Assembly (NCBI RefSeq): GCF_910592395.1
Contig: NC_088321.1
Location: 498,001 to 558,000, forward strand
DNA from: Lineus longissimus
Taxonomy: Eukaryota > Nemertea > Pilidiophora > Heteronemertea > Lineidae
Length of the DNA stretch: 60,000 nucleotides
Direction of reading: 5' to 3'
In this document: one piece after another, positions 31,071 to 44,600 of the stretch
Numbering within the stretch: position 1 is the stretch's first letter
Layout of the letters: the number at the start of each line of letters is the position of its first letter
Program-made: the position numbers and the translations under genes
Notes under the pieces: generated by a model
What the model was told of the DNA's origin: nothing
Seen by the model: only the letters and a program-made list of their open reading frames with translations
Database searches by the model: none

Positions 31071-31086
31071 GAGACGTTCCTGCGAT

Positions 31087-33361
31087 ATGGAGAGTAATGG
31101 CAATCAGAATGTTCCTCCGACGACTTTGTGTCGAGCTGGGTGCGGATTTTACGGCAATCCATCCTTCGATGGCAACTGTTCAAAATGTTACAAAGATGCT
31201 TTGAAACGTAAACAAGCATCTCCAGCTGGTGGTCGAGCGAGTCCCACTGCGACGTCTAATCGTGAGTATAGGGGGCGCTATGAAAACGATGGCAGTAGGC
31301 AGTGCTTTGGATTGAAATTATCACGAAACTCGTTGTAATTTTCGAATCTTGCACCTTGGGATTAAGAATGGTAAAGTCTAGATGGCTTTCATGATTTCTG
31401 CAAATGATTTATATTAAATGAAACTATCGAAACCCGTGTGATGGTCCAACGGGTGACCTGATTACAAAGTTGGTTTTATCCACAGTGATCCAACAGGTAT
31501 GCATCAAAAGGGTTGACCTTTTCACCCCCATCTCCCTGCATAGACTCTTCTAGTTCATACATTAGCAGAGCCCATTCCAAAAACTAGGGGTGTAAAATGA
31601 ATGGTACCAGTGCATTGCAAATTTTCTGTCACGTGTTTGACCAAATGCAGTCTGGTACAGTTATGCGTTGTTCATATTCAGGTTTATACAGGACCTGACC
31701 CTGTACACAAAGCAGATGTCCAAGTCGCTTCAAGAATTCCAGATAGTTTATGCATGTACTCTATAACTCGTGTTACCATGGCAACTGGCAAGCATCCAAA
31801 CGTACTCGCTGATTTTGTTTGTTGTACAGACAAAGTAGCAAGCGGTGGAGCTCGGGTGTTTTATAAATGCGGTGATTAAGCTGTATTCATTAACCCTTTG
31901 TAGTTTTAATGCTGTTGTCAGCGTTAACGCTCACATGCACATGTGAGCCACATTCCCCCATTGTAGTTCTCTGGTAGCCAACCTCAGCTACCTGGGGACT
32001 GAAAAAGGCAGACATGACAAAACCAGCGGACACCAAAACCTGATCTGCATAAAACTGCCTAGAAATAGAATCTCTTTGTGGAAATATTTACAGTCATTTA
32101 CAGGATCAAGATGAAATTGATAACCAGTGAGACTTGCATTGCAAATTACGTTGAGAAAGATGTCAAAATTGAACCTTATTCTTAAATCTATCTTTTCAGT
32201 AACAGCGACCGACAGCTCTGCTCCACAAACAACTGGCACCACGACTACACCAAGTGTTGACACAGCGACCACCACGGTTCCCACGGCGACCGCAACTACT
32301 ACTCAAAATTCAGATACTGTTTCGGAAAACGGCTCGGAGGAGGGGGCAGCGGGTATGTAGAAAAAGTGACCAGGACAAACACTGTGCTGCAGAGTTTGCT
32401 CCTATTCATGTACCCAATGTTGCCATCGACAGTTAAAGAGCTGTTTACGCTTGTAATGGGGGGGGGGGGGTATGGTCCCGATGTCCAGTCATAAAATTGG
32501 CTGAATCTGCTGATATAATGTGTCTACCCCAATCCTGGTGAGCGTTGGCTGATCAAGACCATCTTCCCCCCCCCCCCCCGCCCCCATGTAATGATAGGGT
32601 ACCAGCCAAATTGAGGTCGCCACTTTGTGGACGAGCTCTAGGGTATTGCAATGTTATGACAGATGTGAGAGAGAGGGAATTTCACACGACCTACGTTTAA
32701 GCCGACCTTATTGGCAGCCGTGTAATCTCGTGTAAGCAAGATTTGGCCTGTTGAACATGTGGAAAATGTGGTTCCATTCAGAAACTTGGGCATGGGAATT
32801 CCATAGAAATGACTCCATGCATCAACAACGAATATTGTGATTTTTCAGCCGCGTCGACTAGCACAACAAGCTCGGATTCTGAGTCACCCGATAAGGATAG
32901 CAAAAAGCCAAAGAAAAATCGTTGTACTACTTGCAAGAAGAAGGTTGGACTAACAGGTATGAGTGACAGCAAGGTGGTGGGGGTAATTGGGCTTTTATTC
33001 CATAACAGTAACACCTAGGTTACAATGTTACTTCATAATGTGTTAGCCTCGTTTTGACCACTGAGGTTTTGGTGCGTCAATCGTAACAGTCTGGGTTTGG
33101 TGTAAAATGTGGCAGAAACGGATTCTCGGTGGAGAAGCCAGCAGGTAATGGTGGCTTCTTGTTTCCAAACACATTCTAACCTTAAAGCTGAACTGTCTCC
33201 TTTAACTTGCAGGTTTTCAATGCCGTTGTGGTGGACTATATTGCAGTCTGCATCGATATTCGGATAAACACGGCTGCGCGTTTGATTATCGTCAACTAGG
33301 ACAGGAGCAGATAAAAAAGGCAAACCCAGTCGTGGTCGGCGAAAAAATACAGAAGATTTAA
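31087..33361 (+). CDS. ZFAND6: A20/AN1 zinc finger protein (ZFAND5/ZFAND6-like), 194 aa
   Basis: Small ubiquitin-binding protein of the ZFAND5/6 type, linked in animals to proteasome activity, NF-kB signalling and, for ZFAND6, peroxisomal export. Exons: 31087-31261 (start codon 13-16 bases into an exon with a good acceptor), 32200-32352, 32849-32956 and 33213-33361, all in frame. The N-terminal A20 finger has Cys15, Cys19, Cys31 and Cys34. The middle (residues 58-130) is a low-complexity Thr/Ser/Pro linker. The C-terminal AN1 finger starts at Cys135 and continues through [19 protein letters not shown], followed by the family ending VGEKIQKI. Vertebrate relatives are slightly longer (about 208-213 aa), the difference being in the linker. 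I cannot tell ZFAND5 from ZFAND6; a single pre-duplication invertebrate gene is likely. A leader exon probably ends at the donor at 28886. Confidence 0.93.
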
Positions 33362-36300
33362 CTCGGTTTGACGTTAGTGACACCTTATATATAAAAAACT
33401 ATGACGATTCACGCCTTGTTTATGTAAAGTGATTTTTATTTGAATTAGATTTGGATTTTCGTGATTGCGGACTGTGCAGGATAGTTACCCTGCAGATGCT
33501 GTTATATAGGTGGAGCTCATTTTAGGCACGCCTTCATTTGGTGCGCGTTTTCTGTCTAACCCAACTTTGCGACTTTGCGGTGGATTTTCTGATGATTTCT
33601 ACCGTTGATTATTGCTAATACAATTTAACTTATATACCGTGGCGCCTCCTGTTGGTGTTTGTGTGAACTACTTGAAGGACTGAAAGTGTTAGTAACGTAA
33701 ATATCAGAATAGGGGTGCCGTTAATGGAAACTTCGCTTACATGCCCTATAGATACAGAGCTTTAGGAGCCATGTCCGTTTAAGATATCTTGACACACAAT
33801 ACTCCAAGATCGTAGAGTCCCTTTGACACATTAGACTCGGATATTGCATTGTCCCAAGCTCTTAAAGGGGCAGCTGGTTAATAATGTGGGGATTGGACTT
33901 GAAGGAGTAAGATATCGTGAAAGGACCCTTTGAATAATCCGTGTTTATGGGAATATTTGAAAGTGACAACAATGCAGTTCTAGGAATGCAGTATACAACA
34001 GTCAGTTGTTAGAACGTTACTGATGGTAAGCATGCGCCAGTGACGCCTTTTGCGGAATTTCCAGGACAACAATCTTAGAATTGGTCTTTGTTTGACTTCA
34101 CATTTGAATGCTAATAATATTTTATAGTCATCTGAGTTCACCCTATATACTTACATTGTTGAGGCGGTGTTTATTCACGAGAATTATTCTAAAGCGCCAG
34201 TCATCGTATTTCACCCAAATTGTACGTCCATCGTTGCTTGCCAAGCGATTTATATTGCAGTTTGCAGCGATTTTCATCACTTGATGACAGGGACTCTACA
34301 GTCATATTATAATTTATTCACACAAACTTAAGTGGCGTGTAATTCTTTCAAGGTGTGTAGGTAAAATATTAACATTACTTTTCGACTAAGGAGGACAAAA
34401 TTTGCTAGCTTTGATTGCGTTTTCTTTATGTACTCTGGTTTCAATGATACAAGACTGTTTATGAATATTTAAGAAACGAAAGATGTATTGTAATGCACAT
34501 CGGCATTCGATGTCATAAAATGTTCAATTTGGATAGACAATGCGTCACCATGTTTGATGGTTGTGATGCCATGTTGTGGCCTGCTTTGTTGATTTCATTG
34601 TAATTTCATGAAGAGGTCTTATATCTATGAAACTAGAGTAATACCAGGGAAAGTCCATTCAGTGTGTTTGTATGCAAAAGACTTAGGAAACATATTTTAA
34701 AAGTTTTTTTCTGAAAATACGGACCTTGTATTTTGGGCATTGTTTAATTCAACCCTCTTGCATACTGAATGGAACCCTATACTGCTGTCCACTTCTCAGT
34801 TTGGTTCCGATATTCTAGATTGCAACGGCTCTTTTGCAGGACTAGAATAGAAAGCTATCTCTCGTATCAACCTGGATCCCACGAGTCTTATGATACGCAC
34901 CGATCGTGAAATTGTATTTTATTTAGTGGCGTTACTGACCAACAGATATTGCTGCCGGGTCGCGGTTCAAAGGACCTCAATCGTGTTCCAGTAAATATCA
35001 ACATGAACATGTGATTATGTTGCATTATCTGTTGATCAGGTTGCCAGAGTTGTTTTATTTGAATATGGGATGGGTGGGCGTGTGTGGACTGTCAATCACC
35101 AACTTTCCTTGGCTTGGTATCATTTATAAAATCTGCAAAATAAACTGATATTTTATTTTGCACTGATTTCGCAAATAACACCAAGTCGCCAAAATATAAA
35201 TCATCATTTGTTTTCTTTCTTAGAAAATTGAGACTGAGAGAGATTTCATAATCTGCTAAGTAAATGGCAAATGTAGTGGTTGACAGTACTTGGGACGGGT
35301 GGGTGTGTGTGTACTCTGTGTCTGCGTGTAAGTCACGAATGAATCATGTTATCAAGTAAACTATTGTATATATACATTGTAACGATTTCTCTGCTTGTTG
35401 GTTGTCGTGGGCAACGTACGTTGCTTGGTTTCTAATGGCAACGAAAGCTTTCCGAGACCCTGGTTGGTGTAATTGGACTGAAATCTGACGTGTTGGCCTT
35501 GGCTAGTAGATGGATGGTAATTGGGTACAATGATAGCCCCAGGTGTTGAAAGCAGCTAGCACAACACATCAATGCGCGATAAGGCTATTATTGTGCCGGG
35601 GCTATGATAGTTCCAAACTTACCATCTACATGTACATGTATCAGGTTTTACTAGGGATTCAGTTGTGGAAGTCAAGTGCATTGCCTATGGACACAAGTCT
35701 ACTAATCAGTTCAAGGTCAAGTCAGTTCAACCTTTAACATTAACCCTAGAGTTACCGTCGCATCTCTTCCTGATCTCCAGTATGTTCAGCCATAGTGACC
35801 AATGTTGCGATGGCAACTTCAATATGAAACCATGGCAACTTCAAGTTTCCACAGCAACCAACAATCACAGAAATCATTTTATCATAAATTATCATAAATA
35901 ACCTCTGGCCTGTTTTTAGTGACCTTTGAACCAACTTTGCATAAACTCCGTGGCCAAGTCTCATCTTTCTAGAAGTGCCACGTTTGGTTAAAATACCAAC
36001 AAAAATGAGTTTATAATTTGATCTTTTGTGCCTAAATGTATTTTATTAATTCTTACTGTGTGAAGTGCAAGTATTGCTGTTCTACTGGTAGCGAGAATTT
36101 CATTTCCTGGTCGAACGTATTTGAATATTTTGTTGAGATGCAACTGGTCAAAGTATATTCATTTGTTGGAAAATTATCATTACTTCATTTTATAAATATG
36201 ACATTATATAATTTGTAGGCAAAGTTGATGTTCAGACTTGGTCGTTAAGTAAACAATGTCATTTCAAGGGCTGGCTTTGTGTGCTAAAAGCAGTAATATC

Positions 36301-37750
36301 ATTTGCAATACTCTTTTTAATCAGTGCCACCTTCGACAAAAATTGGAACAAAATGTTCACAATTGTTTTGTGGCTGACTAAATGTTATTTCCATCTACCA
36401 ATGTTTTCGCGTGATTATTTGAGTCATTTTGTCGTTTTTTTCATAAATTTGATTTAGCTGTGTACGTTTGATTATTGAACTAGGTAAAATCACCGTAAGG
36501 TCTTAGTTTTTCACAGATTATTCATATTATCAAATATTTCACGACCGTGTGGCGTGAGCTGCAATGAGGGTGAACCGGGTCCTGTGATAAAGGCACTTTT
36601 CGATCTGCGACAGACTCAAGTCATGTGTCTGTCGTGGCTGTGTCACACATACCCAGGTTCAAAATTGACTAAGTTATGACATCATCAGGTACCAATAGCT
36701 ATTGGAGAAGGCTTTGTGAACTTTTACCGATTTCTAATGCCAGTTGAGTACTGGTCAGAGGCTTGCAGTTGTACGTTAAACGTTGCCTGATCTTGCACAA
36801 TTTTAACATTGGCGATGTTCGGCGTTCCCCTTCGGTAGGTCAAAGGTCACTGGTTCATGCATATGTAGACTACTATGTACGAAGCAGGTTATGTCAGGAG
36901 TCTTGATGTAAATTATAAAGTATACATTTACATTAATAAAACAGATTATAGTAAACGGATTGTTGTGAATATTTTCTGCTTGAAATCAAACTTCATGCTG
37001 TACCCCAATTATATGGTATGGCTCAATCCGCTGGCCATAGACAATCTTGTTTATGGCCAAGTAGCTGGTGTCTTCCCCAGTAGTTGACGGGTCAAATATA
37101 CATTCTGGAGTAAGGCTGAAGCCGAGCTCTCGGGAATGTTCATGGTGTAGGCCGACATTTTGATCTACTGAATACACCCATTACCCACAACTGAAAAGTG
37201 ACCATTCTCTGCAGTTGAGAGCATCCAGAGATCACTTTACAAACTGCCAGGACACCATCTCGATCAAGGACAACAATCTGGGTGTTGGACTGCAGTAATC
37301 ACGAATCTTCCCAATTAAGGACACACTATTGGCAAGTCCCAAGGGCATCAATGGTGAGGTTCTACTGAACTGCCTTGGGAACATCCAACTTCTTCACCAC
37401 TGCCACTGGTAACTTTCACCCTCTCCTAGCATATCCCATCCCTCCAGAGTCATAGCAAGCCACCTGAAAGCGACATCGTTTTGAAAGCCTGAACAAGGCT
37501 CACTGGATGTCCTGGCGTCACCAGTAAGGAAGCTACAAGTTGGATGACAGTAGTCACTATACACAAGGACTCATCCTGACAATATCAGGCTATGTCACTC
37601 GATACTTGCTCCCTCAAAGCGTAAGTCAGGTTGCTCAAGTGCGCCACTCTTACGGAGGAATATCGGCAAGTCAAGCTCCAAGTCGAATCCGAATATGTAG
37701 CCATCAATACAAATAAACAAGATCAACAAAGATATTTTCTTCCACATCCT
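33362..37750. other. ZFAND 3' region and intergenic stretch
   Basis: No supported exon. AATAAA near 35140 is a candidate end of the ZFAND transcript. X-box-like GTTGCGATGGCAAC lies at 35804-35817. Open frames are short and without domains. Confidence 0.4.
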
Positions 37751-37756
37751 ATGTTT
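37751..37756 (-). terminator. Likely RPS27 polyadenylation signal
   Basis: AATAAA on the minus strand, the first canonical signal downstream of the RPS27 stop codon (37985). Confidence 0.55.
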
Positions 37757-37867
37757 ATTATTTCTGAGGTGGTCACATTTGTACAAAGCACTCGTTGTGG
37801 ACTACTTTTCAGTATATGAGATAATTTCGCTCGAATGTGGTGAGAGTCCAACTCTTTATGATAACTA

Positions 37868-37909
37868 CAGCACGGACACACAGGTGGCAGCACTAGTGTG
37901 TCCGTGCTG
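37868..37909. repeat. Perfect 14-bp stem in the RPS27 3' untranslated region
   Basis: CAGCACGGACACAC (37868-37881) and GTGTGTCCGTGCTG (37896-37909), with a 14-base loop. Confidence 0.8.
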
Positions 37910-37984
37910 CAGCTCAGTGCTACTGTCTTATTCACATGATGAATGATGATCACAGCTTCACAGATTTGGCTTGTTATCCAACGT

Positions 37985-39420
<1,436 letters not shown>

Positions 39421-39442
39421 TTTGACTCGATTGATCGAGATA

Positions 39443-39474
39443 GGTAAGAGACCGAAGTGGGGGCCACATATATA
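39443..39474 (-). promoter_or_regulatory. RPS27 core promoter with TATA-like box and TOP-like start
   Basis: On the minus strand GTATATATG (39474-39466) precedes the pyrimidine run CTCTTACC (39450-39443) at the spacing expected between a TATA box and a start site. This pyrimidine run would give a 5' terminal oligopyrimidine start, the hallmark of ribosomal protein mRNAs under translational control by mTOR. The leader would be only ~30 nt and holds the small palindrome CTCGATCAATCGAG (39438-39425) just before the ATG. The start site is inferred from motif spacing, not observed. Confidence 0.5.
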
Positions 39475-40002
39475 CTCTACACGGTGGCCATTGCACAATC
39501 ATGGTGAAATAAGTGAAAGTTATAGTTAATTAGAGCGTGAATGACATATAAAGGTGATATATTGAGATTTTTTGACAATTTTCCATCCCAACATATGTAA
39601 AGATCGCATATTAAAACTTTTTGAATCGTCCACAATGGACTTTTTGCGTCGTAGAGAACTTTTTGTAGTTCTTTGTTCTTCCTTCAGGTGTCTCTCGTGT
39701 TGCTTTCAATACGTTCAGCGTTATTTACACTCCGGATGTTGTGGACCGGCCTCGTTCCACACCATGAGCAGACTTAATTAGGATGACGCAATGGGTTGAC
39801 CCGGGAGTGTAGCGATCCAGCCTGCGCATTATCCATTGGTCAGTGAACGTCACACGCCAATGGACACTGCATAAAGGGTCAGTAAGACTAGGGGTTACAG
39901 TAACTACACATAGTAAAAAAGGTTTTTGTTGGAAGAAAAAAAAAGAGGTCTTGAAGAAGGTCTGTGGATTCCTTTCCTTTCTGTGGCTGCAAATTCCATC
40001 TT

Positions 40003-40282
40003 TGACAGTTGCCAAGAAGAGGAAACTGAGATGGTTTGGCCATGTGACCAGAGCCAAGGGAACCCTGGCAAATACGATCTTGCAGGGCACAGTTGAGGGA
40101 AAGCGAAAGCTAGGGCGCCCAAAGAGGATCTGGATTGATGACATAAAAGATTGGACAGGACGTAGAACAGAGGACCTGATCCGCCTTGCGGAGGACCGAT
40201 TCCTATGGTGCCAAGTAGTCATGCATGCAGCGTCGCCCCAATGGCCTAACAGCTGCGGGACATGATGATGATGATGATGATG
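40003..40282 (+). mobile_element. 5'-truncated non-LTR retrotransposon (LINE 3' end)
   Basis: Codes the C-terminal reverse transcriptase region typical of many LINEs (KKRKLRWFGHVTRAKGTLAN, then GRPKRIWIDDIKDWTGR), a stop codon, then an (ATG)n tail. The insertion is bounded by an exact 12-bp target-site duplication AAATTCCATCTT at 39991-40002 and 40283-40294. Clade uncertain (RTE-like or I-like). The open frame upstream of 40003 is flanking DNA. Confidence 0.85.
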
Positions 40283-40353
40283 AAATTCCATCTTCGAAGG
40301 CCTTCATGGGCATTTTACAATGCTTTAAACCCCTTACTCTAAACTGACCCTTG

Positions 40354-40746
40354 ACACCTTCAGCGCCGAACCACGTAGATCTACTTGGCCAAATCTCCCT
40401 CCCCTTTGAGCAGGTTATCAGAGTCTCCAGGACTTCAGGAAAGAACTACGCCATCGCCATCTTCTGGGAAATGTTGGAACTGAAAAGACAAGAAATTTTT
40501 CAGTTCTTTTCAGTTCCTATCTTACCCTGAAGATGGCGATGGCGTAGTTCTTTCATGATGTCATTTAAAGTTCTGAACTACGCCATCGCCATCTTCAGGC
40601 CACAGCAGGAACTGAAAAGACAGTTTTCAGTTTTCAGTTCCTACCTTTCCCTGAAGATGGCGTAGTTCTTTCATGAAGTCCATGAGACTCCGATAACCAG
40701 CTCAAAGAGGGGTGATTTGGGCTACGTGGTTCGGCGCTGAAGGTGT
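40354..40746. mobile_element. 393-bp fold-back element with perfect 25-bp terminal repeats
   Basis: The ends ACACCTTCAGCGCCGAACCA... (40354-40378) and ...GGTTCGGCGCTGAAGGTGT (40722-40746) are exact reverse complements. The inner arms are imperfect to ~150 bp. The interior has four alternating copies of an ACTACGCCATCGCCATCTTC-like block. No coding capacity and no clear target-site duplication. Confidence 0.85.
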
Positions 40747-41610
40747 TTATGGCCGTCCACATCATTACGAAAACTGTGATGAAGCAGGAGCCTTGTACAC
40801 CCCGGACGCATGCCCAGTGGACCGGCCTCGTCCCATACCCCGACTGTCAACCACGGACTCTGATGAGGAAATGGACTACTACCCAGGTAGACTAGAGTCA
40901 GGGCTGATCTGACTCGCGCCTTAAGTGCTCCCTAGGATGGATTTAGGCATCCTGAGATCAGAATTTTGATACTCCTACGTTATACAAATAATCGTTTGAA
41001 ATATCGAGAGGCTAGGTATATTGAAAATCACTGGTTTTATCACTAGGATGGGCTTTAGGGTGCATTATGGACTAGATCTCTGTCCCCTCAACTCCCTTAG
41101 TTATATAATAGTCCCCTGGAGGGAATTCATAATACCTGGTACCGGTGTAACATCTGTGGTTGTTCCCCATGTTTCAGTGTCTCCAAACAATAGGCAGCTA
41201 GAGAGACCATGACTTTTCAATAGGGGGGGATACACAGAAAAACTCGTCAATCTATTTTTGAGCGTTCCCAAACAATGAGGGGAAACACTCAAAAACAGAA
41301 ACACTCAAAAACATTACACCGGGTGGGACCCGAAGCTCTACCGAGCTTATCGTGGGGTTAGCGTCCAGCGGGACTGCCATTCTTTGCCTCAAAAACCATT
41401 TCAAATTATTAGATCCCGGCTTTAAACAAAACAAAGCTTATACGATAACCAGGAAATATTTGTTGATCCAGTACCCATTATGACCACGCTATTGGCCGTC
41501 GATTGTTCCCATTGTAACCAACTGCGGGGCAGAGTCAGTAAATTGAGTGAGCATTAGCCGCAAAGGTTACCATCGACAGCGCTTTTGGAGAATAGGAAAT
41601 TCCCTGTAAA

Positions 41611-41618
41611 TGACGTCA
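41611..41618 (+). promoter_or_regulatory. Perfect CRE (TGACGTCA) 52 bp upstream of the Rab8 ATG
   Basis: Palindromic CREB/ATF-type site close to the start codon, positioned as expected for a proximal promoter or 5' leader element. Confidence 0.4.
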
Positions 41619-41670
41619 TGATATTTATGCAAACGAGGGTGTTTCCTGAAAGCGACACACAGACACCAAT

Positions 41671-44600
41671 ATGGCAAAAACTTATGATTACCTCTTCAAA
41701 CTGCTGCTGATCGGGGATTCGGGAGTCGGCAAAACCTGTGTTCTGTTCCGATTCTCAGAAGATGCCTTTAATTCAACATTTATTTCAACAATAGGTCAGT
41801 TTTGTGGCCGATTTAGAGCCCGATTTCGGGCGTTTTGAGGAAAAGTTTTCAGAGGGGCAGGGCTCAGAATCCGATTCTGCCTGTACATTGCTGTATATTG
41901 CTGTACATTGTGTGTGTACATTATGTTAACTTGTTTGTTCCTGTTTATTCATCTATCATGGCTTGTGCAATTTTCTGGTATTTCGGTGCCAGTTTGATGT
42001 AGGCTGGTGGTACAAGCTGATGTGCTTTTGATGAGAGTAAAGTATGACTATGAGAGTCTGACTCTGAGAGTGAGACTGACTGACTTCACTGAGTGAGACT
42101 GAGAGTGAATCATAGGCCGGTTGAACATAGGTAGGCCTACCTAGGCTAGATCTTGAAATCCTAAAGCAATTGGAACTCCTTCAAAACGTAGTGAATGGTC
42201 ATTTCCAGGCCAGGAGTCTGTTCTTTGTTTTCAAGAGAACAGCCTCCCGTGTTTTAAATGAGCATTCATTCTATTCATTTGGAAAGAGTTTTGATTGCTT
42301 TAGGATTTTGAGGTCTAGCCAAAATGGTGGTACCTATGGTCAACCCTTGATTAATAGAAAGTAGAAGCAGGTTCGATAACGTCAAGTCAAAGGGCAATCC
42401 AGCCCAGAGCCAGAGCCCTAACAAAATAACTCAAATTTCACACATGGGATGCGTTAGATGGCCTAAGCCAGGATAAGCTTACTTCGGACATTTTCGTCCA
42501 GGTGAAATGTGTGAGTGGTTAAAGCCGAAACAAACTTTGTTGAACCCATTTTTATTCCTTAAAAATAAAAGCCTACTTTAACAACATTACTTTGCTTCGT
42601 CTGTGTTGAGCCGATTCATGAATTGGTTGATAAAAGAATTTGATATAAAAGCCAATGTTAAAAGCTCTTATTCATAGTCCTAAGATCAGAACTGTTATCA
42701 AGGTGTAATACACTGGTGCGATCAATACTTCTATTGTGGTGCGCTACCAGTGACTAACACCTCTGTCTGTCTGAACAAAACACAGTGATGAGCAAAGTTA
42801 GGCGTGAATTATGCTTTTACATTTGACGATTATTCTTTTCAGGAATTGATTTCAAAATAAGAACGATAGAACTGGATGGTAAAAAAATAAAACTCCAAAT
42901 ATGGTAAGTGTGTCCTTGGGCAAGACACTCAACAAAGACTTTTTATCACATCAAATAATCCTGTAGACTTAAGGGTTAAGCCATTCGGATTGACTGGTGG
43001 ATCAGGAAAATAGAATTGTTACTATTTTTAACCAAAAACATAAAATACAGCTGGGAGCATAGTAATCTTTTCTCTGCTTATTTAGCAAGCTCTAGTCTAT
43101 AAAGGGAAGCTATTGCAAAAAACCTATAGGGTTATATCTGACTGATAAGTGATAGATTTTCCCTGGGGGTCTGAAAAGGCGATGTTCGGGGGGAGGTGAA
43201 ACCTGGGTGCCGAAAGTGTTAAGCTTAACTTATTTTGGATGGTTTTTGGGTCGATGTTGTGTTTATGATTGACATATTTTCTTTCCTTTTCCAGGGACAC
43301 AGCCGGCCAGGAACGGTTTCGAACAATCACAACGGCCTACTACCGGGGCGCTATGGTAAGCTTCCAGCCACTCGGTCTGGCACCTGAAACGAGGTTGTCT
43401 ACCTCTCATTCATTGACTGATACATGCACCACCTGGTTCCCAGGGTTGTAAATTTATACTGCAGCAGAACCTCTCACACCCATGGGACTGACAAGTGCTG
43501 TCCTTAATAGGGAGGTGCCCTGATTAGAGAGGTCAAATTGAACCAAAACTGTTGTCCTAAATGGGTCATCACGACTTTCCTCTCATAGTCATAGTCAGTT
43601 TGTTTTATACCCTAAGGCCTAAGTAATATTAATTTTTGTTTCAGGGTATAATGCTGGTTTACGACATCACAAATACAAAATCGTTCGATAATATCCGAAA
43701 TTGGATACGAAATATTGAGGAGGTGAGTGGTACTTCGCAGGTGAGAGTCGATTTCTTAAAATTATCGCGCACAAGTGTTTACGTTGTGTCTGTCTCCCAG
43801 GATGCACTGCTTCACACCAGGTATGTCTTTCACTCGTCTTTGTTAAAGGGACTGTGGTTTGTTTGTTAAAGGGACTGTGGTTTGTTTGTTAAAGGGACTG
43901 TGGTCTGTTTGTTAAAGGGACTGTGGTTTGTTTGTTAAAGGGACTGTGGTCTGTTTGTTAAAGGGACTGTGGTTTGTTTGTTAAAGGGACTGTGGTCTGT
44001 TTGTTAAAGGGACTGTGGTCTGTTTGTTAAAGGGACTGTGGTTTGTTTGTTAAAGGGACTGTGGTTTGTTTGTTAAAGGGACTGTGGTTTGTTTGTTAAA
44101 GGGACTGTGGTCTGTTTGTTAAAGGGACTGTGGTCTGTTTGTTAAAGGGACTGTGGTTTGTTTGTTAAAGGGACTGTGGTTTGTTTGTTAAAGGGACTGT
44201 GGTTTGTTTGTTAAAGGGACTGTGGTCTGTTTGTTAAAGGGACTGTGGTCTGTTTGTTAAAGGGACTGTGGTTTGTTTGTTAAAGGGACTGTGGTCTGTT
44301 TGTTAAAGGGACTGTGGTCTGTTTGTTAAAGGGACTGTGGTTTGTTTGTTAAAGGGACTGTGGTCTGTTTGTTAAAGGGACTGTGGTCTGTTTGTTAAAG
44401 GGACTGTGGTTTGTTAGTTAAAGGGACTGTGGTTTGTTTGTTAAAGGGACTGTGGTTTGTTTGTTAAAGGGACTGTGGTTTGTTTGTTAAAGGGACTGTG
44501 GTTTGTTTGTTAAAGGGACTGTGGTTTGTTTGTTAAAGGGACTGTGGTTTGTTTGTTAAAGGGACTGTGGTTCGTTTGTTAAAGGGACTGTGGTTTGTTT

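Noticed and set aside
39725-40291. 188-aa minus-strand open frame with a His run
   Set aside because: Antisense of the LINE; the His run is the (ATG)n tail read backwards.
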